A DNA stretch of 10,375 bases from an uncultured Parabacteroides sp. (GCA_900552415.1 USAD01000078.1:1-10375); one strand, 5' to 3'. Counted from the first letter of the stretch, positions 1-7,317 are shown. A program made the numbers and translations. The notes: a model not told the origin generated them from the sequence alone.

Positions 1-1668
1 TTACCCCAGTTTCATTTTTCTTACGTAATCCCGTACGCTGGCCTTCACCTCCTTTCGCAACAACAGGATGCCGATCAGGTTGGGCAAGGTCATCAAGGCG
101 ACCGTGATTCCGGAGAGGGTCCAAACGATCGTCGTGTCCGTAAAGGAAGCGAGGAAAAAGGCGACGACATAAATCACCTGATAATAGCGCACAGAGCGTA
201 CGCCCCAAAGATAAGTAATGGCCCGGCTCCCGTAATAAGCCCAAGCGATCGTGGTGGAAAAGGCGAAAAGCAACAACGAGACCGGAATGACATATTGTCC
301 CCAATCCCCCAGAATCCCTCGTTTGAAGGCCTCCGTGGAGAGCGGCGCCGAATGCAGGAGCGACCGTCCCTCCATATAGACCGCCTTGTCGCCGGCTTGC
401 GGGAAAAGCACCTTGCCCTGATCGACACGCAATGTCCCGGTAAAGGGCTGTCCGTCCCGCTTGACCTGAACGGCCTCGGCGAACGAACGGGCATGCAGGA
501 TCGTAATTCCCTCGGTCTCGATCTCGCCACGCTCTACACGCAGGTCGCCCGAAAAAAGAGGCAAGGTTTTCTCACCCAACAGGTGCGCCCCGACCTCTGC
601 CCGAGCCGCAGCGTCCGACTCGGCATAATCGCCAGCCAAGACAACCAAGTCGGCGCCTTGAAACTGGTTCTGGTATTTCTCATGCCAAACACCGGAAGAG
701 ACCAGCACCAATCCGGTCAATGCGCAGATGACGATCGTATCGATGAAAGGCTCCAACAGGGCAACCATGCCTTCCGAGACCGGATCCTCGGCCTTGGCCG
801 CCGCATGGGCGATCGGGGCCGATCCCTGTCCCGCCTCGTTGGAGAAAAGGCCACGGTTTACGCCCCGATTGAAAGCCAACGCGACCGTCGCCCCAAGAAA
901 TCCGCCCGTCGCCGCCGTTCCAGAGAAAACGCCTCCAAAAATAGCGACCACCGCAGGCCACACCTGATCATAATTATAGATAAGGACACTCAGCGAGCCC
1001 AAAACATAGACAATCGCCATGAAAGGGGTCAGCTTCTCCGTCACCTGGGCGATTCGCTTAATACCGCCGATGATAATCAGTGCCAGGATCACGGCCAAGA
1101 CCAATCCCGTAATGTAATGACTGATGCCAAACGAGGAGAACATGGCGTTCGAGATGCTATTGATCTGTGGCAAGCTGCCCGTGCCGAACGACGAGAGGAT
1201 CGTGGCAAAAGCGAACAAGCCGGCCAGCCAGGAGAGGTGGAGCCGCCGCTTCATATAATACATCGGGCCACCCGAGATGGTCCCGTCGGGCAACTGCTCC
1301 CGATACTTGTGCGAGAGTGTCACCTCCACCATCTTGGTCGTCATACCCAAGGCGGCCGTCACCAACATCCAAAACACCGCCGACGGCCCTCCTAAATGGA
1401 TCGCCAACGCCACACCGGCGATATTACCCGTCCCGACCGTTCCTGAAAGTGCGGTCGCCAAAGCCTGGAAATGCGACGTATCACCCACATGACGGGCATG
1501 ATCGTATTTTCCGCTCACCACGTCGATCGCGTGCCTGAAGAAACGGATCTGGGGAAAACCCAAGTAGATCGTATAAAACAAACCTGTCCCCAACAACAGG
1601 TAAACAAACCATTGTGAGCCGCCAAAGTGGGCATCAACCATCGACAAAAAGTCATTCAACTCTCGCAT
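1..1668 (-). CDS. AGCS-family sodium:alanine/glycine symporter with extra hydrophilic insert
   Basis: A 555-residue inner-membrane protein of the alanine or glycine:cation symporter family (AGCS), which couples uptake of a small neutral amino acid to Na+. Family hallmarks are the [17 protein letters not shown] segment (residues 80-96), the SGGPMYYM loop (132-139) and the [19 protein letters not shown] block (267-285), plus hydrophobic segments near 20-38, 96-115, 186-202, 216-232, 308-326, 456-475, 497-510 and 520-537. AGCS members are usually about 450-490 residues. Here residues ~329-445, between the eighth-segment region and the [13 protein letters not shown] motif (468-480), hold a hydrophilic insert of about 110 residues. 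The ATG at 1668 has an AAGGAAAG ribosome site 4 nt upstream, lying inside a long inverted repeat. The gene is complete, ending in TAA at the window edge. The family is clear; alanine as substrate is inferred from the family. Confidence 0.93.
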   Translation of the reverse strand: MRELNDFLSMVDAHFGGSQWFVYLLLGTGLFYTIYLGFPQIRFFRHAIDVVSGKYDHARHVGDTSHFQALATALSGTVGTGNIAGVALAIHLGGPSAVFWMLVTAALGMTTKMVEVTLSHKYREQLPDGTISGGPMYYMKRRLHLSWLAGLFAFATILSSFGTGSLPQINSISNAMFSSFGISHYITGLVLAVILALIIIGGIKRIAQVTEKLTPFMAIVYVLGSLSVLIYNYDQVWPAVVAIFGGVFSGTAATGGFLGATVALAFNRGVNRGLFSNEAGQGSAPIAHAAAKAEDPVSEGMVALLEPFIDTIVICALTGLVLVSSGVWHEKYQNQFQGADLVVLAGDYAESDAAARAEVGAHLLGEKTLPLFSGDLRVERGEIETEGITILHARSFAEAVQVKRDGQPFTGTLRVDQGKVLFPQAGDKAVYMEGRSLLHSAPLSTEAFKRGILGDWGQYVIPVSLLLFAFSTTIAWAYYGSRAITYLWGVRSVRYYQVIYVVAFFLASFTDTTIVWTLSGITVALMTLPNLIGILLLRKEVKASVRDYVRKMKLG

Positions 1669-1672
1669 TACT

Positions 1673-1762
1673 CTTTCCTTATAACAAAATAATGCGCAAT
1701 TTAGTAAAATTATGGATATAAATCATCCCATTTTACTAAAAATGCGCATAGAATAAGGAAAG
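1673..1762. repeat. 90-bp imperfect inverted repeat overlapping the symporter ribosome binding site
   Basis: Outer arms of 10 bp match perfectly (CTTTCCTTAT at 1673-1682 and its reverse complement at 1753-1762). Inner arms of 19 and 20 bp match with one single-base indel (1692-1710 and 1730-1749). A small GGAT/ATCC pair (1714-1717 with 1725-1728) closes the apex. About 33 bases per side can pair. In the minus-strand transcript the 3' outer arm contains AAGGAAAG, the likely ribosome site of the symporter, so folding would hide it. It could instead be a DNA operator or a small mobile-element remnant; the function is inferred, the symmetry is seen directly. Confidence 0.8.
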
Positions 1763-1772
1763 CATGCCTTCC
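1757..1772 (-). terminator. Candidate short terminator or competing hairpin after the 116-residue gene
   Basis: The minus-strand RNA reads GGAAGGCAUGCUUUCC and then UUAUUCU. GGAAGG can pair with CUUUCC (one G-U wobble) around a CAUG loop, 9 nt after the stop codon at 1781. The stem is short and the U-tract interrupted, so termination would be weak. Its 3' strand is the same CUUUCC that forms the upstream arm of the long inverted repeat, so the two structures exclude each other. Confidence 0.35.
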
Positions 1773-1780
1773 GGCGTTCA

Positions 1781-2131
1781 CTACGATTGGGTAATCCGAC
1801 GGATAATCTCCACGAACTCCTCGTTAGACAACGTCAGGGGCAACTCCCGATAATTGACAAAATCCTCGAAATAATCGCTGGCGATATCGGCCACAACCGA
1901 CTCACCATCCAACCCGAAGCCATCCAGCTGCTTCTCGACCAGCGAACGCACCTGGCGGATCATCCGCAAGCGATCCTCATAACGATCGGGTTTATCCAGG
2001 TCCGTCAAATGCTCGTTCTTGGCGATCAGGTAAACCACCGTATAGAAACGATCCACATCGCCATAGACCGGAGCGAACAGCGCCCGCTTCTCCTCGGGAA
2101 AGGACGCCAGATAAGATTGTACTTTCGTCAT
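1781..2131 (-). CDS. Small acidic protein of unknown function, coupled to the GntP permease
   Basis: A 116-residue soluble protein starting MTKVQSYLASFPEEK and ending RRITQS. I do not recognise the family. No signal peptide, membrane segment or cysteine cluster is visible. The sequence looks mainly helical and acidic, with a FYTVVYLIAKNEHL stretch (residues 29-42) and a C-terminal EEFVEIIRRI helix. The ATG at 2131 overlaps the TGA of the upstream permease as ATGA, the usual geometry for translational coupling, so I prefer it to an in-frame start at 2164 inside the permease gene. As last gene of the dehydratase-permease operon it may serve sugar-acid use or permease control, but that is positional inference only. 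A weak hairpin follows the TAG stop. Confidence 0.8.
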   Translation of the reverse strand: MTKVQSYLASFPEEKRALFAPVYGDVDRFYTVVYLIAKNEHLTDLDKPDRYEDRLRMIRQVRSLVEKQLDGFGLDGESVVADIASDYFEDFVNYRELPLTLSNEEFVEIIRRITQS

Positions 2132-3450
2132 TCGATAATAAGATTTAAAACCATCACGCCACAAATGCCCACCACGGAGACAATGATCTCCATCACGGAC
2201 CAGGAGCGCAAGGTGTCCTTTATACTGATATTAAAATACTCCTTAAACATCCAGAAGCCGGAATCGTTCACGTGCGAGAACATCAGGCTGCCCGATCCGA
2301 TCGCCAAAACCATCAGGTTCGGGTTCACGCCGCTCTCGCAGGTCAAGGGAATCAACATGCCCGAAGCGGTCAAGGCAGCCACCGTGGCCGAGCCGATACA
2401 ACCCCGAATAATCGCCGCCATCAGCCAACCCAACACCAACGGATGGATCGGCAATTGGCTCAAGACCGTAGCCAATTCCAAACTGACTCCGCTCTCCTCC
2501 ATCACCTGCTTAAAGACGCCCGACCCGGCGATGATCAACAGGATATTGGCGATCTCCTTCACCGCCTCGGTATAAATGCCCATCACCTGGGTGACGCTCC
2601 GCCCTTGTCGCAGGCCCAACGTGTAACTCGCGATGAGCACCGCCGCCAACATCACGACCGTCGGCGAACCCACGAAACGGAACAACTGACTCGTCTGATC
2701 GTCCATTTGGACGGAAAAGAAGGTCGGGAGCGTCACCAACACCAACAGGAAAACAGGCAGTGTCGCGCTCAGGAAACTGTTCCAGGTCGAGGGCGTACGG
2801 AAAGCGGGATCCACCTCTTTCTGCTCAAACAGGGTGATCGGACCGCTCTGGATGCCCTTCAGTGTCTGGCTGAAGAGCGGGCCGGCGATCACGATCGCCG
2901 GAATGGCCAGGATCAGACCATAAACCAGCGTCTGCCCTATATCGGCATCCAGCTGGGCCACCAAAGCGACCGGCGACGGATGCGGTGGCAACAGGCCATG
3001 CGCCACCGACAAGGAGGCCAGCATCGGCAAGCCGATATAAACCACCGGAAACTTATACTGGAACGCCACCGAGAAGATGATCGGCACCAGAAGGATAAAC
3101 CCGATGTTATAAAACAACGGAATGCCCACCGCGAAACCGGTGACCATCAATCCCCACTGGATATGCCGTGTCCCGAAGGCGCCCACCATCACGTTGGCGA
3201 TCTTGCGGGCGGCGCCACTCTCGGCCACCAGCTTGCCCAGCATCGCCCCGAAGATCAGGATCAAGGTCAAGCCACTCATGATGTTGCCGATACCCCGATT
3301 GACCACGTCGGGCACGTCGCCCACCGGAATGCCCAAAGCGATTCCCGCCACCAACGAGACGATGATGAACGAGATGAAGGCATCGATCTTCCAATAGGAG
3401 ATCAAGAAAACCAGCAACAGGATACTCGCCAGGATAATGACAAACGACAT
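2128..3450 (-). CDS. GntP-family gluconate/aldonate:H+ symporter
   Basis: A 440-residue polytopic inner-membrane permease of the gluconate:H+ symporter family (GntP/GntT/IdnT/DsdX type), with the usual family length. Visible hallmarks are the N-terminal pair of hydrophobic helices, FGAMLGKLVAESGAARKIA (residues 67-85), HGLLPPHPSP (151-160), the GSATVAALTASGM segment (353-365) and FSHVNDSGFWMFKEYF (391-406), which is highly characteristic of the family. It begins 4 nt after the dehydratase stop behind a strong GGAGGAGG ribosome site and shares ATGA with the next gene, so the three genes form one transcription unit. Paired with a sugar-acid dehydratase it most likely imports the aldonic acid that enzyme acts on. 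Members also carry gluconate, idonate, fructuronate or D-serine, so the exact substrate cannot be read from sequence. Confidence 0.95.
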   Translation of the reverse strand: MSFVIILASILLLVFLISYWKIDAFISFIIVSLVAGIALGIPVGDVPDVVNRGIGNIMSGLTLILIFGAMLGKLVAESGAARKIANVMVGAFGTRHIQWGLMVTGFAVGIPLFYNIGFILLVPIIFSVAFQYKFPVVYIGLPMLASLSVAHGLLPPHPSPVALVAQLDADIGQTLVYGLILAIPAIVIAGPLFSQTLKGIQSGPITLFEQKEVDPAFRTPSTWNSFLSATLPVFLLVLVTLPTFFSVQMDDQTSQLFRFVGSPTVVMLAAVLIASYTLGLRQGRSVTQVMGIYTEAVKEIANILLIIAGSGVFKQVMEESGVSLELATVLSQLPIHPLVLGWLMAAIIRGCIGSATVAALTASGMLIPLTCESGVNPNLMVLAIGSGSLMFSHVNDSGFWMFKEYFNISIKDTLRSWSVMEIIVSVVGICGVMVLNLIIE

Positions 3451-3454
3451 GGCC

Positions 3455-5188
3455 TCACTCCTCCTCCGCTCGCGGACGCAGATAACCGCCTTGCATGCCC
3501 GACGCGCTGTAGCGGGTATAAACGCCCAATATGCCCTTCGAATATCGGGAAGCCGGCCGCTTCCAAGCCGCCCGACGCTTCGCCAAAAGATCCATCACCG
3601 CCTGTGGTGTCATCTCCACGCCTCCAGCGCCCACAATATCCAGCCGACGGGCCGGAATATCGATCCGGATCAGGTCGCCCTCTTCCACCAAGGCGATCGG
3701 GCCGCCCTCGAACGCCTCAGGCGAGACATGACCGATCGCAGGTCCACGGGTCGCACCAGAGAAACGACCATCGGTGATCAGGGCGATCGACTCCACCAGT
3801 TCCGGATCGGATGCGATCGCCTCTGTCGTATAGAACATCTCGGGCATGCCACTGCCCTTCGGTCCCTCATAACGGATAAACACCGCCTCACCGGGATGAA
3901 CCGCCTTACGCAAGATCGCGGCGATCGCGTCCTCCTCACGGTCGAACACCCGTGCCCGCAACGTCGCCTGGAGCAACTTGGACGAGATGGCCGAATGCTT
4001 GACAACGGCACCATCCGGCGCCAGGTTGCCTTTCAGGATCGCGATGGCGCCTTGCGGACGGATCGGACGATCGATCGAGCGGATAATCTCTTCCACCGTC
4101 ACCTTCTTCTCCGCCAAATAAGCATGGCAACGCTCATAAAAGCCCTCCGCCTCCAACCGATCAAGATTCTCGCCCAATGTCTTTCCCGTGACGGTTAAGA
4201 CATCCAGATGCAGGAACTTCCGGATCTCTCGCATAACGGCCGGCACGCCACCAGCGTACCAGAAATACTCGCCGGGCCAAAAGCCGGAAGGACGGATATT
4301 CAATATATAAGGAATCCGGCGATGCAGCTCGTCGAACAACTCGGGCGACAAGTCCCAGCCCAACTCATGCGCCACGGCGGGCAGATGCAACAAGCTGTTG
4401 CTCGACCCGGCGATAGCGGCGTGCACCATGATCGCATTCTCGAACGCCTCACGGGTCAGGATACGGCTTGGCCGCAAATCCTCTTTCGCCAAGGCAACCG
4501 ACCGCTCACCCGCAGCGACCGCCATCTGTTCCAGCTCTGGCAAATGACTTGGTATCAAGGCCGATCCCGGCAGGGCGATACCCAAAGCCTCGGCCATCAC
4601 CTGCATCGTCGAGGCCGTTCCCATAAACGAGCATGCGCCACACGCTGGACACGCGTCACGCTGATAAGCCTGATAGCGCTCCAACGAGATCTCACCCCGC
4701 TCATACTGGGCGCTATAGGTTCCGATCTGTTCCAATGTCAGCAAATTGGGGCCGGCCTTCATCACGCCGCCCGGCACGAACAGGGCAGGCATATCCAGTC
4801 GGGCGATGGCCATCAGATGGGCCGGCACCGACTTGTCGCAACTGGCGATGAAAACACCCGCGTCGAACGGCGTGGCCCGCACATGAATCTCCATCATTGC
4901 GGCCATAATGTCGCGCGAGACGAGCGAGTAGTTCATTCCATCGTGGCCTTGCGCCTCGCCATCACAGATATCCGTGCAAAAATAGTGAGCGGCACGCCCA
5001 CCCTCGCGATCGATCCCCTCGGTCGCTTTCCGGACCAGGCGGTCCAGATGGGCGCTGCCTGGATGGCTGTGCCCATAACTGCTCTCGATGATCACCTGCG
5101 GCTTCGACAATTCAGGCAAAGTCCAACCGCTGCCCAATCGCAGGGAGTCGATCTCCGGAGCCATTTTTCTTAACTCTTGACTTTTCAT
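3455..5188 (-). CDS. IlvD/Edd-superfamily sugar-acid dehydratase
   Basis: A 577-residue cytoplasmic iron-sulfur dehydratase of the IlvD/Edd superfamily, which removes water from a dihydroxy or sugar acid to give a 2-keto(-3-deoxy) acid. Signatures are CDGEAQGHDGMNYSLVSRD (75-93), SCDKSVPAHLMA (116-127), the cysteine cluster CPACGAC (180-186), GSSNSLLHLPA, IRYEGPKGSGMPEM and ITDGRFSGATRGPAIGHVSP near the C-terminus. Position 44 in HSHPGSAHL is Gly where [2Fe-2S] members have Cys in a CNxH motif, as in E. coli IlvD. The central region recalls YagF/YjhG (D-xylonate dehydratase) as much as true IlvD, and the adjacent GntP permease favours an aldonic-acid substrate over branched-chain biosynthesis; the substrate is inferred. 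The ATG at 5188 (MKSQELRKM) is chosen because an in-frame extension to 5248 would translate through the upstream terminator hairpin. Confidence 0.9.
   Translation of the reverse strand: MKSQELRKMAPEIDSLRLGSGWTLPELSKPQVIIESSYGHSHPGSAHLDRLVRKATEGIDREGGRAAHYFCTDICDGEAQGHDGMNYSLVSRDIMAAMMEIHVRATPFDAGVFIASCDKSVPAHLMAIARLDMPALFVPGGVMKAGPNLLTLEQIGTYSAQYERGEISLERYQAYQRDACPACGACSFMGTASTMQVMAEALGIALPGSALIPSHLPELEQMAVAAGERSVALAKEDLRPSRILTREAFENAIMVHAAIAGSSNSLLHLPAVAHELGWDLSPELFDELHRRIPYILNIRPSGFWPGEYFWYAGGVPAVMREIRKFLHLDVLTVTGKTLGENLDRLEAEGFYERCHAYLAEKKVTVEEIIRSIDRPIRPQGAIAILKGNLAPDGAVVKHSAISSKLLQATLRARVFDREEDAIAAILRKAVHPGEAVFIRYEGPKGSGMPEMFYTTEAIASDPELVESIALITDGRFSGATRGPAIGHVSPEAFEGGPIALVEEGDLIRIDIPARRLDIVGAGGVEMTPQAVMDLLAKRRAAWKRPASRYSKGILGVYTRYSASGMQGGYLRPRAEEE
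3458..3468 (-). promoter_or_regulatory. Strong Shine-Dalgarno for the GntP permease
   Basis: The minus strand reads CGGAGGAGGAG just before the permease ATG at 3450, inside the last codons (Glu-Glu-Glu) of the dehydratase. AGGAGG at 3460-3465 ends 9 nt before the ATG. Most other starts in the window have weak or no such motif, so this one may favour high or coupled translation of the permease. Confidence 0.6.
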
Positions 5189-5204
5189 GATTAGATTTAT
5201 TAGG

Positions 5205-5242
5205 TTATAAAAATGGCACACGGACCACAAAATCCATGTGCC
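5205..5242 (-). terminator. Rho-independent terminator downstream of glmM
   Basis: On the minus strand GGCACAUGGA (5242-5233) pairs with UCCGUGUGCC (5224-5215): 10 bp with one G-U, an 8-nt loop, and then AUUUUUAUAA. It lies 36 nt after the glmM stop and matches a classical intrinsic terminator. The U-tract ends only 16 nt before the dehydratase ATG, so it could instead act as an attenuator in that operon's leader. Confidence 0.82.
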
Positions 5243-5278
5243 ACCCATATTATATATGTATGAAACAATGCTGTCCGA

Positions 5279-6667
5279 TTATTTACACATCTCCTGGATC
5301 ACACGGATCAACTCGCCACCCAAGGCCTCGGCCTCCGCCATCGTGTGCGCCTCGGCATAGATCCGGATGATCGGCTCGGTATTGCTTTTCCGCAAATGAA
5401 CCCACTTCTCCGGGAAGTCGATCTTCACGCCATCAATATCCGTAATTTCCTCGCCGGCGAAACGCTCCTTGACCTTGGCCAAGATGGCGTCCACGTCGAT
5501 CTCCGGTGTCAGTTGCACCTTCTGCTTCGAGATGAAATAGGAAGGATAAGTCGCACGCAGCTCACTTACCTTCATCTTCTTGCGGGCCAGATGACTCAAG
5601 AAAAGGGCGATGCCCACCAGGGCGTCGCGACCGTAATGGCTTGCCGGATAAATCACGCCGCCATTACCCTCGCCACCGATCACGGCGTTGGTCTCTTTCA
5701 TCTTGGCGACCACGTTCACCTCACCTACAGCGGCAGCATTATACTCACGGCCATAAGAGCGGGTCACGTCGCGCAAAGCCCGGCTCGAGCTCAAGTTGCT
5801 GACCGTATTACCCGGCGTGCGGCTCAACACATAGTCGGCCACCGCCACCAGCGTATATTCCTCGTTGAACATCTCGCCGTTCTCGCAAACGATCGCCAAA
5901 CGGTCCACGTCGGGATCCACCACGAAGCCCACGTCGGCCTTCGCGTGCCGCATCAGCTCCGAGATCTCTGTCAAGTTCTCCGGCAGCGGCTCCGGATTGT
6001 GCGAGAAATTACCATGAGGCGCGCAATGCAACTTAAAGATCTCCTTGATGCCCAAGGCATACAGCAGGTCGGGCAAGACAATGCCGCCCACCGAGTTCAC
6101 GCAATCGATCGCTACCCGGAAATTGGCTGCCTTGATCGCCTCGACATCCACCAAATCAAGACCCAGAACCTGACGGATATGTTTCTCCTTATAAGTGTTA
6201 TCCGGGATCACTTTACCCAGATGCTCCACGTCCGCGTATTCGAACGCCTCGCTCTCCGCGATCCGGAGCACCTCGGCGCCCTCCTCGGCATTCAGGAACT
6301 CGCCTCGCTCATTGAGCAACTTCAACGCGTTCCACTGCTTCGGGTTATGGCTAGCGGTCAAGATAATACCGCCACAAGCGCCCTCCATAGCCACGGCCAG
6401 CTCCGTTGTCGGAGTCGTCGCCAAGTCAATGTCGACCACGTCGAATCCCATTCCGGTCAACGTACCTAAAACAACCTGTTTCACCATTGGGCCGGAAATA
6501 CGGGCGTCGCGACCGACAACGATCTTGTTTGTCGTCACTTTCGACCTTTTCCGGATGAACATCGCATAAGCGGAAACGAACTTAACGATAGCCAAGGGAC
6601 TCAATCCCTCATCCGCGTTACCGCCTATCGTTCCACGAATACCTGAAATAGACTTAATAAGTGTCAT
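5279..6667 (-). CDS. glmM: Phosphoglucosamine mutase
   Basis: A 462-residue alpha-D-phosphohexomutase, most likely GlmM, which converts glucosamine-6-phosphate to glucosamine-1-phosphate on the way to UDP-GlcNAc for peptidoglycan and lipid A. All four family motifs are present: the phosphoserine loop TASHNP with Ser106, the metal loop DPDVDR (Asp251, 253, 255), the sugar-specificity loop GEGNGG (332-337) and the phosphate-binding loop RKSNTEP (426-432). SGIRG at residues 8-12 is the N-terminal substrate-site motif. Length is normal (about 440-465). The loop reads TASHNPKQWNALK rather than the TASHNPxxxNGIK form of proteobacterial GlmM, a variant I associate with Bacteroidetes and archaeal-like members, so a phosphomannomutase/phosphoglucomutase activity cannot be excluded. 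It begins 9 nt after the lipoprotein stop, with no clear ribosome site, and ends before a strong terminator. Confidence 0.9.
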   Translation of the reverse strand: MTLIKSISGIRGTIGGNADEGLSPLAIVKFVSAYAMFIRKRSKVTTNKIVVGRDARISGPMVKQVVLGTLTGMGFDVVDIDLATTPTTELAVAMEGACGGIILTASHNPKQWNALKLLNERGEFLNAEEGAEVLRIAESEAFEYADVEHLGKVIPDNTYKEKHIRQVLGLDLVDVEAIKAANFRVAIDCVNSVGGIVLPDLLYALGIKEIFKLHCAPHGNFSHNPEPLPENLTEISELMRHAKADVGFVVDPDVDRLAIVCENGEMFNEEYTLVAVADYVLSRTPGNTVSNLSSSRALRDVTRSYGREYNAAAVGEVNVVAKMKETNAVIGGEGNGGVIYPASHYGRDALVGIALFLSHLARKKMKVSELRATYPSYFISKQKVQLTPEIDVDAILAKVKERFAGEEITDIDGVKIDFPEKWVHLRKSNTEPIIRIYAEAHTMAEAEALGGELIRVIQEMCK

Positions 6668-6676
6668 GTGTCGATA

Positions 6677-7270
6677 TTATAATTGATCCTCAAATAAATA
6701 TTCTAAAACCTCAAAATAGACCGGATAATAATATCCCTGATCTTGATAAGTTCCTTTATCGAAAGGTACGATCAGCTTCACCCGGCCATGATGCCCGACA
6801 TATTTCAAAGGAGCCTGAAGGCCCTCACTTACATAATAATATTTCGAATCCGACTTATCCCTAGAGGTTCCCTCACCATAAATAAAAGGAATTGTTTGTG
6901 CTCCATTCGACGGGCAAGGCACCGTACCGTTGCTGTTCGGACCATAATTTCCAATACACATCTGGAAATTATTCGAGAAATAATAGGCATTACAACGATA
7001 CATGATCTTCGTCGAATAGAGAGTCGCACGCCCTTCACCCCGATCGATAATATTCATGTAAACCCCATTATCCAACTTCACGAACTGGTTCTCAGCGAAG
7101 ATCGAGTCATCCGGAAAATCCTTCAGCACCTCGATACCCAAACTATCGATCAATCGATTGATCGCCTTCTTCTCATCATTCAACATGTCCGTGTACGACT
7201 TGGTCTTGCTGCATGAGCCCATCAAGCAAGCGGCACACAGGATCAACACGAAATAAAACCCTTTCTTCAT
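6677..7270 (-). CDS. DUF4827-type lipoprotein with FKBP-like C-terminal half
   Basis: A 197-residue predicted lipoprotein. MKKGFYFVLILCAACLMGSC is a type II signal peptide with lipobox LMGSC and lipidated Cys20. The mature part starts with a helical YTDMLNDEKKAINRLIDSLG stretch (26-45) typical of Bacteroidetes lipoproteins annotated DUF4827. Residues ~146-191 (SEGLQAPLKYVGHHG, LIVPF, YYPVYFEVLEY) follow the pattern of the C-terminal half of FKBP peptidyl-prolyl isomerases, but the function is unknown. The start has a good AGAGGA ribosome site 5 nt before the ATG. It sits 9 nt upstream of glmM, with which it should be co-transcribed, suggesting a cell-envelope role. Base composition is visibly more A+T-rich than the neighbours, which may reflect relaxed codon choice in a fast-evolving lipoprotein. 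Confidence 0.88.
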   Translation of the reverse strand: MKKGFYFVLILCAACLMGSCSKTKSYTDMLNDEKKAINRLIDSLGIEVLKDFPDDSIFAENQFVKLDNGVYMNIIDRGEGRATLYSTKIMYRCNAYYFSNNFQMCIGNYGPNSNGTVPCPSNGAQTIPFIYGEGTSRDKSDSKYYYVSEGLQAPLKYVGHHGRVKLIVPFDKGTYQDQGYYYPVYFEVLEYLFEDQL

Positions 7271-7317
7271 TTGTTTCCTCTTTATAATAAAGTGATTATG
7301 TTATCGCGAACTTACAT

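Noticed and set aside
1669..1710. Bacteroidetes promoter (TTATTTTG close to TAnnTTTG) before the symporter
   Set aside because: One mismatch, no -33 element at the right distance, and it would leave almost no leader before the ATG. Too weak to annotate.
1673..1762. Insertion-sequence or MITE call for the 90-bp palindrome
   Set aside because: No flanking target-site duplication was seen and no second copy exists in the window; it stays a repeat of unknown origin.
1781..2164. Longer start at 2164 for the 116-residue protein
   Set aside because: The added 11 residues lie inside the permease C-terminus, while the ATG at 2131 makes a standard ATGA overlap.
2272..3777. Very long plus-strand open frame (501 codons) opposite the permease
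   Set aside because: It lies antisense to the clear GntP and dehydratase genes, is dominated by Arg, His, Gln and Asp, has no domain pattern, and is the expected by-product of the codon bias of the opposite strand. The same applies to long plus-strand frames at 295-1395, 3437-4198, 4208-5173 and 5345-6469.
5189..5248. Dehydratase start at 5248 giving 20 more residues
   Set aside because: The extension is encoded by the glmM terminator hairpin and its U-tract and does not look like family sequence.
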